From JAJNPS01 sp031378845 (GTDB lineage Bacteria; Pseudomonadota; Alphaproteobacteria; Rhodobacterales; Rhodobacteraceae), in contig JANNES010000003.1 in assembly GCA_031378845.1 (NCBI GenBank), forward strand, positions 186,001-250,000: 64,000 nt of DNA, in the 5' to 3' direction. Of this stretch, positions 6,979 to 16,749 are shown piece after piece. The notes below the pieces were generated by a model. The model was not told where the DNA came from. It saw nothing but the letters and a program-made list of their open reading frames with translations, and made no database searches. Position 1 is the stretch's first letter. Every line of letters begins with the position of its first letter. A program made the position numbers and the translations under genes.

Positions 6979-9384
6979 ATGATGATCCATCACCCCGAGC
7001 TTGGCCAATCCCCAAGCGCCGCCCTGATTGCCGCCGCCAATGCGGCCGCCCGTGCGATCCCGCCGCTGTTTCCACTGGCGTCTAGCGTTGCGGTCAACCC
7101 CTACCTTGGCCAGACGGGCGACACTCTTGCGCTGACCGCAGCGCGCCTTGGCCGGGTGTCGGGAACCCCGGTGACACAACCGCGCGACTGGTATCTGGTG
7201 CGGATCGCCGACGGCCGGATCAGCGATGCGGATCTGGCGGCGGCACTGGCGGCCTGCGCGGACACCGGCCGGCCGGCCGGCCTTGGCGCGCTGAAAGCGG
7301 CGGCGATGCAGTCTGGCGGCGCGCAAACGGCGCTGCCTTCGGTGGCCGAGCTTGCGGCAGAGGCGTCAGGCATCGACTGGCCGGCCTTGGTGAATGGCCG
7401 GATCAGCGCCTGGGCGGCGGGGCATTTCGACACGGGTCAGGCACTCTGGACCACGGTGCCGGGCACGCAGGCCTACCCCGCATGGCGCAGCTTTGCCGCC
7501 CATGACCTGACACCCGAGATTGCCGGGCTGGCAGGCTTTGCGGCCTTTGTGGCGACCGCCCCGGCACGCGCGTCCGAGGCGCTGGCCTGGGCCACAGCCC
7601 GGCTTGGCTTGCCGAATGCGGCGCTGGACACGGCCTTGCATGCCGCCCTGATGTCGCTGGGCGGGTGGAGCCAGTATGCGCGCTATGAATTGTGGCAGGC
7701 CGAACTGGCCGGGGGAACGGACAGCGATGTCACCGACCTGCTGGTGATCCGGCTCTTGTGGGATGTCGCCCTGCTGGCACAGTATCACGACCGGATCGGC
7801 GCAAGGTGGGCCGTAGTCGTTGCGGCCCATGCCGAGCCGCTGCAGCCCAGCCCCGCGCAGGTGATCGACGCCATTTTGCAAGAGGCGACCGAGCGCGCAG
7901 CGCAGCGCGACATGGCGGCGGCCTTTGGCGCCCCGGCCCTGCCGGCCACCCAAACCCGCCCCGTACTGCAAGCGGCATTCTGTATCGACGTGCGGTCCGA
8001 AGTGTTCCGCCGTGCACTCGAAGGGGTCGACCGAGGCATCCAGACCGTCGGTTTTGCGGGGTTCTTTGGCGTGTTTGTCGCGCACCGCGCCTTTGCCTCG
8101 GAGGTGTCCGAGGCGCGGCTGCCGGTGCTGCTGAATGCCACCGTGACATCCTGCGCCATCTCGCCCGATGCTGGCGCCGAAGAGGCCGCCCGCATCACTG
8201 CACGCTCCAAACGCGCATGGGGCCGGTTCAAGCTGGCTGCGGTGTCGTCGTTTGCCTTTGTCGAGGCGACCGGGCCGGTCTACGCGGGCAAGCTGGTGCG
8301 CGATGCGCTTGGCCTCGGCCCGTCGCATCTGCCGCATGATCCCGCACCGCAGCTGACACCGGGTCTGGATCTGGCGCAAAAGCTGGCCTCGGCGGAAATG
8401 GTGCTGCGCGCGATGTCGATGACCGACGGTTTTGCGCGCCTCGTGCTGCTGGCGGGGCATGGCGCGAATGTCACCAACAACCCGCATGCCAGTGCTTTGC
8501 ACTGCGGGGCCTGTGGCGGCTATTCGGGCGAGGTGAACGCACGGCTTCTGGCGAGCCTGCTCAACGATGCGGGCGTCCGGCAAGGCCTGCCCGCGCGCGG
8601 CATCAGTATACCCGATGATACCCTGTTTGTGGCCGGTCTGCACGACACCACCACCGATGATGTGGTGGTCTACGAAGGCGATCATCCGTCAGAAAGCCAC
8701 GCCAAGGATCTGACCGACCTGAAGCGCTGGCTGGCTGCTGCCGGGCTGATCGCGCGGGGCGAACGCGCGTTGCGGCTGCCCCGTGCCAAGGGCGCAAGGG
8801 CTGTCGCCGGGCGGTCACGCAACTGGGCCGAGATACGCCCTGAATGGGGCCTTGCGGGGTGCCGCGCCTTTGTCGCGGCCCCGCGCAGCCGCACCGCCGC
8901 ACAGAACCTCGGCGGTCGCGCCTTTCTGCACAGCTATGACTGGCAGCAGGACAAGGAATTTGGTGTGCTGGAACTGATCCTGACCGCCCCGGTCGTGGTG
9001 GCAAGCTGGATCAGCCTGCAATACTACGGCTCGACCGTGGCCCCGGCGGCCTTTGGCGGCGGCAACAAGCTCTTGCACAACGTCACCGGCGGCATCGGCG
9101 TGGTCGAAGGCAACAGCGGGCTGTTGCGCACGGGCCTGCCCTGGCAGTCGGTGCATGACGGCGCGGACCTCGCCCACGACCCCTTGCGACTGTCGGTGAT
9201 CGTCGAGGCCCCGCAAGCCGCGATCAACGACATCCTCGCGCGCCATGAAGGGGTCAGGGCGCTGTTCGACAACCGCTGGCTGCACCTCTTTACGCTGGAT
9301 GATAAAGGACAGATGCACGCGCGCTATGTGGGCGGGTTGGGTTGGGAACCCGTGGCAGGCACGGCCGACACCAAGGCGGCGTGA
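6979..9384 (+). CDS. dabA: DabA, beta-carbonic-anhydrase-like subunit of DAB transporter (DUF2309)
   Basis: An 801-residue cytoplasmic-face protein of the DUF2309 family. The zinc site of the family is intact: C335 and D337 in FCIDVRSE, H494 in GHG, and C509 in LHCGACGG. The H-to-C spacing of 15 matches the C/D/H/C set described for Halothiobacillus DabA. The protein binds DabB and is believed to hydrate CO2 unidirectionally when coupled to the ion gradient. The start is the first of two tandem ATGs at 6979, because the longer upstream frame runs back into dabB. It is the last gene of the lysR-divergent dabBA operon. Confidence 0.92.
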   Translation: MMIHHPELGQSPSAALIAAANAAARAIPPLFPLASSVAVNPYLGQTGDTLALTAARLGRVSGTPVTQPRDWYLVRIADGRISDADLAAALAACADTGRPAGLGALKAAAMQSGGAQTALPSVAELAAEASGIDWPALVNGRISAWAAGHFDTGQALWTTVPGTQAYPAWRSFAAHDLTPEIAGLAGFAAFVATAPARASEALAWATARLGLPNAALDTALHAALMSLGGWSQYARYELWQAELAGGTDSDVTDLLVIRLLWDVALLAQYHDRIGARWAVVVAAHAEPLQPSPAQVIDAILQEATERAAQRDMAAAFGAPALPATQTRPVLQAAFCIDVRSEVFRRALEGVDRGIQTVGFAGFFGVFVAHRAFASEVSEARLPVLLNATVTSCAISPDAGAEEAARITARSKRAWGRFKLAAVSSFAFVEATGPVYAGKLVRDALGLGPSHLPHDPAPQLTPGLDLAQKLASAEMVLRAMSMTDGFARLVLLAGHGANVTNNPHASALHCGACGGYSGEVNARLLASLLNDAGVRQGLPARGISIPDDTLFVAGLHDTTTDDVVVYEGDHPSESHAKDLTDLKRWLAAAGLIARGERALRLPRAKGARAVAGRSRNWAEIRPEWGLAGCRAFVAAPRSRTAAQNLGGRAFLHSYDWQQDKEFGVLELILTAPVVVASWISLQYYGSTVAPAAFGGGNKLLHNVTGGIGVVEGNSGLLRTGLPWQSVHDGADLAHDPLRLSVIVEAPQAAINDILARHEGVRALFDNRWLHLFTLDDKGQMHARYVGGLGWEPVAGTADTKAA

Positions 9385-9544
9385 GCTGCCAATGCGGCAA
9401 AGTCGCACTGTGCGGACCGGCAAGACGGACCAGAAAGAAAAGCGTGCATCGGCCCGTCTTGTGTCCCATCGGTTGGGCCACCACCGGGGATAGCAGCCGA
9501 CCGTCATGCCCATGGGAGGCTAAACCCTTCCGGCCGGACCGGTC

Positions 9545-9694
9545 GTGCGGCGACAGTCCTGGTCGCGTGGTCTGGACGCCGTCGCGCACAAAGTATATGA
9601 GTCCCCCGACGTCAAATTATTGGGTCAAACATTGGACAAGGCGCGCAACGCGGGCGCAGTTTTGGATGAATTGGCCATATTTTTCAATAGGTGA
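9545..9694 (+). CDS. Possible small ORF (49 aa) before the RND operon
   Basis: GTG at 9545 opens a 49-codon frame ending at TGA 9692-9694, 6 bases before the RND adaptor start. The predicted peptide is hydrophilic with an alternating helical character toward the end (segments KVYESPDVKLLGQ and LDELAIFFNR), which reads more like a real protein than the other frames here. No clear ribosome site precedes it and no family was recognised. It could be a leader peptide, the remnant of the C-terminus of a regulator, or chance. The rest of the 9385-9700 gap holds only a weak 8-base inverted repeat (CAAGACGG at 9421, CCGTCTTG at 9454), perhaps the dabA terminator. Confidence 0.3.
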   Translation: MRRQSWSRGLDAVAHKVYESPDVKLLGQTLDKARNAGAVLDELAIFFNR

Positions 9695-9700
9695 ACGAAC

Positions 9701-10837
9701 TTGGCTTACTTTCCGAAAGCTCATCGCGTTGCGGCGTTCATTGTGCTGGTTGCGGCGTCTGCCTGGATCGTGACGGGCGAGTTTTCGTCTGTCGGCAGTG
9801 CGCAGGGAGAGGCCGTCAGCAACGAGGCAGGTACGCAAATACAGACCTCGGAGGGCGCGCCCGCCGCGCCGCAAGCGGCTCTTGCACCGGTGCTGCGCAC
9901 GGTGGCGGTCGCCGAGCCGGTGTTTGCGGAACATGCCCGCACGATCCGGCTTTCGGGCACGACAGGAGCCGACAAGCGGGTTGTTCTGGCGGCGCGTTCG
10001 GATGGCGTGATCAACGCCCTCGGCCTCGTGAAGGGGTCAACCATCGCCGAGGGGGCGGTCGTCATGACGCTCGAAAGCCCGGAGACGCTGGCGCAGGCCG
10101 AAATTGCAGAGATCACCCTTGCGCAGCGCGAACGCGAACTGGCGCTGGCGCAGCGGCTTTATGCCGGCGGCAACACACCCGAGAGCCAGTTGAACAATGT
10201 CCGCTCGACACGCGATGCTGCGGCCGCAGAGCTTAACCGCGCCAGGGCAGCTTTGGACCGGCTTGAACTGAAGGCACCTTTCGGCGGGATCGTCGATCAG
10301 GTCGAGGTAGAACTGGGCGAATGGGTGCAGACCGGGGCCCCTGTGGCGACGATCCTGTCGCTGGACCCTATCGTCGTGCGCGCCGAAGTCAGCGAAGTCG
10401 ACGTGGGCAGCGTGGCGCAAGGGTCAAAAGCAATCGTGACTCTGGTAACCGGCGAGAAACTGCAAGGGGTTGTTCGGCTTATCTCGCGCGAGGCATCTGC
10501 CGAGACGCGAACCTTTCCGGTCGAGATTTCGTTGCCGAACCCCGATCTGGCGCTGCCTTCGGGGATGAGCGCAGAGGTGGGTCTGCTTGCCGATCCGGTG
10601 CGGGCCGTCATGGTGCCCCGTTCCGTGATCACGCTGTCGGAAACCGGGGAATTGGGGCTTCGCGTTGTTGACGCCGATGACGTCGCCCATTTCGTGCCCG
10701 TCGCCATTATCGACGACACCGAGGCAGGTCTGATGGTGGGCGGCGTGCCCGACGCCGTGCGGATCATCGTGGCGGGGCAGGATCTGGTGCGCGACGGCGA
10801 AAAGGTCGCAGTTGCTCCGGCCGGGGTCAGCGAATGA
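9701..10837 (+). CDS. RND efflux periplasmic adaptor (membrane fusion protein)
   Basis: A 378-residue HlyD/AcrA-type adaptor that links an inner-membrane RND pump to an outer-membrane channel. It has one N-terminal membrane anchor (about residues 9-26), a biotinyl-lipoyl half motif (ARSDGVINAL near 97), a helical hairpin rich in Ala/Glu/Arg (about 125-185), the second lipoyl half (LKAPFGGIVDQV near 190) and beta-barrel and membrane-proximal regions to the end. The start is TTG at 9701: an in-frame stop lies 3 codons upstream and AGGTGA is suitably placed. It overlaps the pump gene by 4 bases. No outer-membrane factor gene follows, so TolC is supplied from elsewhere. Substrate unknown. Confidence 0.88.
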   Translation: MAYFPKAHRVAAFIVLVAASAWIVTGEFSSVGSAQGEAVSNEAGTQIQTSEGAPAAPQAALAPVLRTVAVAEPVFAEHARTIRLSGTTGADKRVVLAARSDGVINALGLVKGSTIAEGAVVMTLESPETLAQAEIAEITLAQRERELALAQRLYAGGNTPESQLNNVRSTRDAAAAELNRARAALDRLELKAPFGGIVDQVEVELGEWVQTGAPVATILSLDPIVVRAEVSEVDVGSVAQGSKAIVTLVTGEKLQGVVRLISREASAETRTFPVEISLPNPDLALPSGMSAEVGLLADPVRAVMVPRSVITLSETGELGLRVVDADDVAHFVPVAIIDDTEAGLMVGGVPDAVRIIVAGQDLVRDGEKVAVAPAGVSE

Positions 10838-13800
10838 AGATCGTCGAAACCGCCATCAACAATGCGCGCCTGACGATCTCGGTCTTGCTGTTTTTGATGC
10901 TGGCCGGGGCGATGGCCTATGTCAGCATCCCAAAGGAAGCAGAACCGGACATCCAGATTCCGATCCTCTACGTGAGCATGGGGTATGCGGGCATCTCACC
11001 GGAGGACTCCGAGCGCCTGCTGCTGCGCCCGATGGAGACAGCGCTGAAATCGATCTCTGGCATCAAGAAGATGGACTCCACCGCCTATCAGGGCGGCGGC
11101 AATGTGGTGATCGAGTTTCAGGCCGGAGCGGACCTCAACAAGGCCTTGGACGATGTCCGAAACAAGGTGGCGCAGGCCCGGCCAGAACTGCCGGATGGCG
11201 CGGACGAACCCACGGTGAACGAGGTCAATATCTCGGAGTTTCCGGTGCTTGTGATCACCCTGTCTGGCGATGTGCCCGAACAGGTGCTGGCGCGGGCGGG
11301 ACGCAAGCTGCGCGACCGCATCGAGGAATTGCCGGGGGTCCTGAATGCGGATCTGCAAGGCGTGCGCGATGACCTTGTCGAGGTCGTGATTGACCCCGGC
11401 AAGCTTGCAACCTACGGACTGCGGCCGGATGTGTTGATCGAGGGCTTCAACTCCGGCAACCAGTTGGTGGCGGCAGGGGCGCTGGAAGGCGCCGAAGGGC
11501 GCTACGCGATCAAGGTGCCCGCGCTGATAGAGACGGCCGAAGATGTGGCCAACCTGCCCGTGATCTCGACCGGCAAGGCGATTGTCCGGGTCCGCGATAT
11601 TGCCTCGATCCGACCCACCTACAAGGATGCTGAAACGATCACCCGCCTGAACGGCGAACCGGCGGTCGCGATCGAGGTGTCCAAGCGTACCGGCGCAAAT
11701 CTGATCGCCACCGTCGATCAGGTGAAGGCCATTACCGGCGAGTTCAAGGCACTGTTGCCGGAGGGTACTCTGGTGACGTTCAGCCAAGACAAGTCGAAAG
11801 ACATCCGCCAGTTGCTGGGCGACCTGCAGAACTCCGTGCTGACCGCCGTGATCCTGGTCTTCATCGTTATCCTCTATGCCCTGTCGGCGCGCGCATCGCT
11901 GCTGATCGGGCTGGCAATTCCGGCCTCGTTCCTGATGGGGATGCTGGCGCTGTCGCTGGGCGGATACACGGTGAACATCGTCGTGCTCTTCTCGCTGATC
12001 CTGGCGGTGGGGATGCTGGTTGACGATGCGATCATCGTGACGGAATTCGCCGAACGCCGGATGGCAGAAGGCATGGACAAGCGCGAGGCTTTCGCAATGG
12101 CGTCGCACCGCATGGCGGGACCCGTGACGGCAGCCACGATGACCCGCGTGGCCGCGTTCTCGCCGCTGCTGTTCTGGCCCGGGATCGTTGGCGAGTTCAT
12201 GAAATACATGCCGATCACGCTGATCGTCACACTTTCGGCGTCGCTGCTTTATGCGCTGATCTTCGTGCCGACCTTGGGGTCGATCATCGCCAAGCCCTTC
12301 AAACATCCGCCCGAACGCAAGGACGGGGCCTATATGTGGGTGGTCGGCAAGGCGGTGCGCCACCCGTTCATCGTGCTGTTGCTGGCGCTGGGGCTGCTGG
12401 GCGCGGTGCCTTACGCCTATGTCAAATACGGCAGCGGGGTGGAGTTCTTTCCGGACGTGGAGCCAGACTTCGGCCTGCTGTATGTCAAGGCGCGCGGCAA
12501 TCTTTCCATTGATGAAAAGGATGCGCTTGTCCGGCAGGCAGAAGATCGGATCCTGGGCTGGCCGGGGATCGCCACGGTCTACACGCGGTCCGGCGCGGCC
12601 GGTGGCGTAGGCAACGACGTTGCAGCCGACGTGATCGGTGTCATCCAGTACGAATTCGTCGACTGGCGCGAACGCAAGAATGCCAACACCATTCTGGCCG
12701 ACCTGCGCGCGGCGATGACCGGGATCCCGGGGGTGGATATCGAAGTATCGGTGCCACAGGCCGGCCCGCCGACCGGCAAAGCGATCCAGATCCAGCTCTC
12801 TGCCGTTGATCCTTCGGGGCTTAACGACGTGGCACGCGCGGTCGCCGACAAGTTGGCGATGATCCCGGATGTGATTGATGTCACTAACGGTCTGCCCCCG
12901 CCTGGCGTCGACTGGGAGCTTCGGGTCGACCGGGCCGCCGCCGCGCGCTACGGCATCGCGCCGGGCACGGTTGGCGCGATGGTGCAACTGGTGACGGGTG
13001 GGCTTAAATTGTCGGAGTACCGCCCCGCGGGCTCGGACGATGCCGTGGACATCGTGCTGCGACTGCCGTCTGACCAGCGGACAATCTCGGCGCTCGATCA
13101 GCTGCGCATCCAGACCGCGGCAGGCTCGGTGCCGATCTCGAACTTTGTGACCCGCGTCGCCGCACCCACGACCGGGACCCTGACCCGGCTCGATGGCGAG
13201 CGGATAGTGACCGTCCAGGCCGGCATCCGCGAGGGCGTGCAAGCCGACAAGGTGCGCGAGATCGTGACGGCGGAACTTGGCAAGGCCGGGCTCGACAAGT
13301 TCGGCATCCAGTGGAAGCTTGCCGGTGAGGACGAAGAACAGGCCGAGGCCGGGGCGTTCCTTTCCAAGGCGTTCGGCGCCGCGATCTTTTTGATCTTTGT
13401 GGTGCTGCTCGCGCAGTTCAACAACTTTACCTCGGTCTGGCTGGTCCTGTCGGCGGTGATCATGTCCACCATCGGGGTGCTTTTAGGCCTTTTGATCATG
13501 GCGCAGCCCTTTGGCATCGTGATGACCGGCATCGGGGTCATCGCGCTGGCGGGTGTGGTTGTGAACAACAACATCGTGCTGATCGACACCTTCGACACAC
13601 TGCGCCGAGAGGGCAAGCCAAAGATCGAGGCGATCCTTGAGACCTGCCGCGAACGTGCGCGTCCCGTTGTGCTGACCGCGCTGACGGCAATTCTGGGCGT
13701 GCTGCCGATCGCGTTTGGGCTGAACATGGAGATCCTGCACCACGAGACGACCATCGGGGCACCGTCAACGCAGTGGTGGATTTCGCTTTCAAGTGCCATC

Positions 13801-13947
13801 GTGTTCGGGCTGGCCTTTGCGACCGTGCTGACATTGATCGTGATCCCGTCACTTTTGATGCTGGTCACACGGTCTGACAATCCACGCCCGTGGTTCTGGC
13901 AGCGCGCAAAGCGCCGCGTGTGGAACGCAGCACGACCTGCCGAATGA
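10834..13947 (+). CDS. RND efflux transporter permease (AcrB/MdtB family)
   Basis: A 1037-residue inner-membrane pump with the usual two-fold repeat: a first membrane helix near 15-32, a large periplasmic loop, a helix bundle at about 335-535, a second periplasmic loop and a final helix bundle at about 850-1020. The proton-relay aspartate pair is present in VDDAIIVTEF (D397, D398). It forms an operon with the adaptor just upstream (4-base overlap) and would exchange protons for drugs, lipophilic compounds or metals. The intact aspartates and a GVVVNNNIVLID motif near 910 favour a drug/lipid-type pump over a heavy-metal one. No local regulator gene is present. Confidence 0.9.
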   Translation: MKIVETAINNARLTISVLLFLMLAGAMAYVSIPKEAEPDIQIPILYVSMGYAGISPEDSERLLLRPMETALKSISGIKKMDSTAYQGGGNVVIEFQAGADLNKALDDVRNKVAQARPELPDGADEPTVNEVNISEFPVLVITLSGDVPEQVLARAGRKLRDRIEELPGVLNADLQGVRDDLVEVVIDPGKLATYGLRPDVLIEGFNSGNQLVAAGALEGAEGRYAIKVPALIETAEDVANLPVISTGKAIVRVRDIASIRPTYKDAETITRLNGEPAVAIEVSKRTGANLIATVDQVKAITGEFKALLPEGTLVTFSQDKSKDIRQLLGDLQNSVLTAVILVFIVILYALSARASLLIGLAIPASFLMGMLALSLGGYTVNIVVLFSLILAVGMLVDDAIIVTEFAERRMAEGMDKREAFAMASHRMAGPVTAATMTRVAAFSPLLFWPGIVGEFMKYMPITLIVTLSASLLYALIFVPTLGSIIAKPFKHPPERKDGAYMWVVGKAVRHPFIVLLLALGLLGAVPYAYVKYGSGVEFFPDVEPDFGLLYVKARGNLSIDEKDALVRQAEDRILGWPGIATVYTRSGAAGGVGNDVAADVIGVIQYEFVDWRERKNANTILADLRAAMTGIPGVDIEVSVPQAGPPTGKAIQIQLSAVDPSGLNDVARAVADKLAMIPDVIDVTNGLPPPGVDWELRVDRAAAARYGIAPGTVGAMVQLVTGGLKLSEYRPAGSDDAVDIVLRLPSDQRTISALDQLRIQTAAGSVPISNFVTRVAAPTTGTLTRLDGERIVTVQAGIREGVQADKVREIVTAELGKAGLDKFGIQWKLAGEDEEQAEAGAFLSKAFGAAIFLIFVVLLAQFNNFTSVWLVLSAVIMSTIGVLLGLLIMAQPFGIVMTGIGVIALAGVVVNNNIVLIDTFDTLRREGKPKIEAILETCRERARPVVLTALTAILGVLPIAFGLNMEILHHETTIGAPSTQWWISLSSAIVFGLAFATVLTLIVIPSLLMLVTRSDNPRPWFWQRAKRRVWNAARPAE

Positions 13948-14090
13948 TGAGGCCGACCAAGTCATTGATGCAAAATGAGTATGACAGAGCGAGCGCGACA
14001 TCGCTGCCCATCTCGGCCTGTGGCGCGAGGGCGCCTGCCGCCAAAGTCCAGCCGCAAAGGCGCCCCGATGCGTTCACCGCTTGAGGCGGG

Positions 14091-14915
14091 TCAGACCAGT
14101 CCTCGGAGCACCTGGCGTGCGGCAAGGGTCACCGGCGCTTCGGTCTCTTTCAGCAGGATCAACCGATCAAACCGGGCGGGGTCCGCATTGACCGCCTGGC
14201 GCAGCGCCGCGCCGAAAGCCATCCGCAATTCGGTGCCGATGTTGAACTTGCAGACCGAGGTGTGGCGCGCGAGGTGAAGGCGCATTGCGGCAGGCACGCC
14301 TGATCCGCCGTGAATGACCAAAGGCGTGCGGGTTGCGGCCATGATGGCGTTGACCGCTGCCACGTCAATGACCGCTGCCGCGGACTGTTGCAGATGGACG
14401 TTGCCGACGGAAATGGCCATCGCATCGACCCCGGTTTCTGTCGCAAAACGCGCAGCATCGGCGGGATCGGTACGCGCAGATGCCTCGCCCGCCGCATAGC
14501 CGACAAAGCCGATCTCGCCTTCGCAAGACACACCGGCGGCATGCGCCATGGCCGCGATCACGGCCGTTTCGGCGATGTTGCGGTCAATCGGCAGGCGCGA
14601 GCCGTCATACATGACGGAGGTAAAGCCGCAGTCGATGGCCTGCCGGCACTCCTCGGCGGACGCCCCGTGATCCAGATGTGCCACGACCGGCACGCCCGCG
14701 CCTTCGGCCAGAACGCGGAACATCGCACCCAGAACCGGCAACGGCGTATGCGCGCGGCAGCCGGGCCCCGCCTGCAGGATCACCGGCAGCCCTTCGGCCT
14801 CGGCGGCGGCGACATAGGCGCGCGCATCCTCCCAGCCCAGCACCACCAGCCCCGCGACGGCATAGCCCCCGCGAAGGGCCGGTTGCACAACCTCGGCCAG
14901 CGTCGCGCGCGTCAT
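14091..14915 (-). CDS. Class II aldolase of the fructose-bisphosphate/tagatose/IolJ family
   Basis: A 274-residue zinc-dependent class II (FbaA/GatY/KbaY/IolJ) aldolase. It shows VVAHLDHG near 78 (Asp and metal His), SVMYDGS near 105, the metal-ligand region EGEIGFVGY, and PLVIHGGSG near 204 with a downstream FNIGTEL phosphate loop. The ATG at 14915 overlaps the iolB stop (ATGA), so it is the third gene of iolC-iolB-aldolase; the longer upstream frame is an iolB shadow. In this setting its likely role is cleavage of 2-deoxy-5-keto-gluconate 6-phosphate into dihydroxyacetone phosphate and malonate semialdehyde (IolJ reaction), though family members acting on other ketose phosphates cannot be excluded. 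Confidence 0.8.
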   Translation of the reverse strand: MTRATLAEVVQPALRGGYAVAGLVVLGWEDARAYVAAAEAEGLPVILQAGPGCRAHTPLPVLGAMFRVLAEGAGVPVVAHLDHGASAEECRQAIDCGFTSVMYDGSRLPIDRNIAETAVIAAMAHAAGVSCEGEIGFVGYAAGEASARTDPADAARFATETGVDAMAISVGNVHLQQSAAAVIDVAAVNAIMAATRTPLVIHGGSGVPAAMRLHLARHTSVCKFNIGTELRMAFGAALRQAVNADPARFDRLILLKETEAPVTLAARQVLRGLV

Positions 14916-15754
14916 TTGAACTTGGCCACCATGTCCTTGATGCCGGGGATGGTTTCGATCTGATAGGCATGGGTCGGCTGGAAATACTGCACCAGTGACC
15001 GCTGGCTCAGCCCGCCAAGGATGGTGAAGTAATACATCTCGTAGCCCGGCAAAGCGACGCAAGGATGATATCCCTTGTCCAGACAGATCGTGGAGCCGTT
15101 GACGATGTGATAGGCATCACCCGGCAGGTTGTCCTCACGCTGCAGCATCTGCAGACCCGACCCGTGTCTGGGGCGAAAGCGGAAGTTGTAGGTCTCGTCA
15201 TGCCGGGTTTCCAGCGGCAGACGGTCGGTGTCGTGCTTGTGGCTGGGAAAGCCGGACCAGCCGCCCTGCCCCACGGTGAACAGCTCGCTGACCAAGAGCC
15301 GCCCGACACGGCCATGGTATTTCGTGCCGAAGATGTGCTTGATCTTGCGGTGGGTCTTGGTGTCGTCGGAGCCGTACTGGATGGTGTCGAGGTCGGGGCT
15401 GCGCACATCGAACGGCTCCAGCACGGTATCGAACCGTGCCCCGGCGACAAAAATTTCGGCGCTGTCCGAGGTGCAGACCATCAGCGCCTTTGATCCCACC
15501 GGCACATAGACGCCCTCCGGCTCGCCGTCCCAGACATCCACCCTGCGATTGCCAAGGGCGGCAAAGGCGACCCCTTCGACCTCGACATCCACGGTGCCGG
15601 TGGCGGGCACGATGCAGGTCTCATAGCCGGGCACGCGGTATTCAAACGCCTGACCCTTGGTCAGCTTGACGATGTTGAAATAGTTCAGCGGCACCAACGG
15701 GTCATCCGCATCCACGATCGGCCGGTTGGCATTGTCAAAGGGGGCGATGTGCAT
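14912..15754 (-). CDS. iolB: IolB, 5-deoxy-glucuronate isomerase
   Basis: A 280-residue double-cupin protein. It shows the metal-binding SHKHD near 171-175, the following glutamate (ETRHDETYNF) and late LPGYEMYYF, all expected for IolB. It isomerises 5-deoxy-D-glucuronate to 2-deoxy-5-keto-D-gluconate in inositol catabolism, in the cytoplasm. It lies 8 bases after iolC and overlaps the aldolase start by 4 bases, so all three are co-transcribed leftward from the operator-bearing gap near 16.9 kb. Length is normal. Confidence 0.9.
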   Translation of the reverse strand: MHIAPFDNANRPIVDADDPLVPLNYFNIVKLTKGQAFEYRVPGYETCIVPATGTVDVEVEGVAFAALGNRRVDVWDGEPEGVYVPVGSKALMVCTSDSAEIFVAGARFDTVLEPFDVRSPDLDTIQYGSDDTKTHRKIKHIFGTKYHGRVGRLLVSELFTVGQGGWSGFPSHKHDTDRLPLETRHDETYNFRFRPRHGSGLQMLQREDNLPGDAYHIVNGSTICLDKGYHPCVALPGYEMYYFTILGGLSQRSLVQYFQPTHAYQIETIPGIKDMVAKFK

Positions 15755-15762
15755 GCGGGTTC

Positions 15763-16749
15763 CTAGGTGGTTTGGGTGGGGCCGGGATGGGTGGCCAGAA
15801 ACGCGGACAGCTCGGTCGGTGTCGGCATGGCCGGGGCGCAGCCGACGCGGGCCACGACGATGGCCGCACAGGCAGACCCGCGCAGCACCGCCTCTGCCAC
15901 CGGCCTGCCATCGGCCAGTGCAGCCAGAAAGCCACCAAGGAACGCATCGCCTGCACCGGTCGGTTTCAGCGCGGCCACAGCATAGATGCCTGTCCGCACT
16001 TCCTGGCCGCCAGCAAAGGTCACCGCCCCCGCCTCACCCATCTTGTAGACGACGATACTGGCGGTGGCACCCGAAAGCTTGCGCGCCATCGCAAGACCCT
16101 TTTCCTGCCCGCCGGCCATGAAGCCGAATTCTACATCGTTCCCGACAATGATCGCCGATCGGGCGGCAGCACGGGAGTAGGCGCGCATCGCTGCATCCGC
16201 AGACGGCCAGCTGTAGGGCCGGTAGTCGATGTCGAACACGACCGGCAGCCCCGCCGCCTCAGCCAGATCCAGCGCATGGAATGTTGCCGATTGCGAGGGC
16301 TCGGCTGCGAGGGCCGTACCGGTGGTTACCAAGGCTCCAAAGCCCGCGTAGTCCACGGCCTGAACATCCGCCACGGTCATCTCGAAATCCGCCGCGCGGT
16401 TTCGGTAGATGACGGACTGAGTCTCCACAAGCCTCGTTTCGACGACGGACAGCGAATTGCGCGCCTCACCCCCGACCGTCCGTACATGGCCCGCACCGAT
16501 GCCGTAGCGGCCCAGTTCGTTGCGGCAGAACCGTCCCACGGCATCATCCGACACGCAGGTCACCAGATCGGCCTGCCCGCCGTGACGCACCAGCGCCGCC
16601 GCGATATTGGCAGCAGAGCCACCCATACAGGCGTGAAACTGCGAGGCCACTTCGGTGCGCGTGCCCGGCGGATCGGCGTAAAGGTCCATGCCGACCCGGC
16701 CCAGCACGACAAAACGGTTGCGCAAAATGCGGTCGAGATTTGCCATCAT
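15763..16749 (-). CDS. iolC: IolC, 5-dehydro-2-deoxygluconokinase (PfkB family)
   Basis: A 328-residue PfkB/ribokinase-family sugar kinase. It has the N-terminal GRVGMDLY and MGGSAANIA segments (about 20 and 42) and the C-terminal anion-hole/catalytic motif PTGAGDAFLGG near 270 with the catalytic Asp. IolC phosphorylates 2-deoxy-5-keto-D-gluconate, giving the substrate of the class II aldolase two genes downstream. It is the first gene of the leftward operon and starts 291 bases from the divergent MocA-like dehydrogenase. The start could be either of two adjacent ATG codons. Confidence 0.88.
   Translation of the reverse strand: MMANLDRILRNRFVVLGRVGMDLYADPPGTRTEVASQFHACMGGSAANIAAALVRHGGQADLVTCVSDDAVGRFCRNELGRYGIGAGHVRTVGGEARNSLSVVETRLVETQSVIYRNRAADFEMTVADVQAVDYAGFGALVTTGTALAAEPSQSATFHALDLAEAAGLPVVFDIDYRPYSWPSADAAMRAYSRAAARSAIIVGNDVEFGFMAGGQEKGLAMARKLSGATASIVVYKMGEAGAVTFAGGQEVRTGIYAVAALKPTGAGDAFLGGFLAALADGRPVAEAVLRGSACAAIVVARVGCAPAMPTPTELSAFLATHPGPTQTT

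Noticed and set aside
10996..13242. 748-codon open frame antisense to the RND pump
   Set aside because: Its composition (very rich in His, Arg, Gln) is that of a GC-driven shadow, and the plus-strand pump gene has all family motifs.
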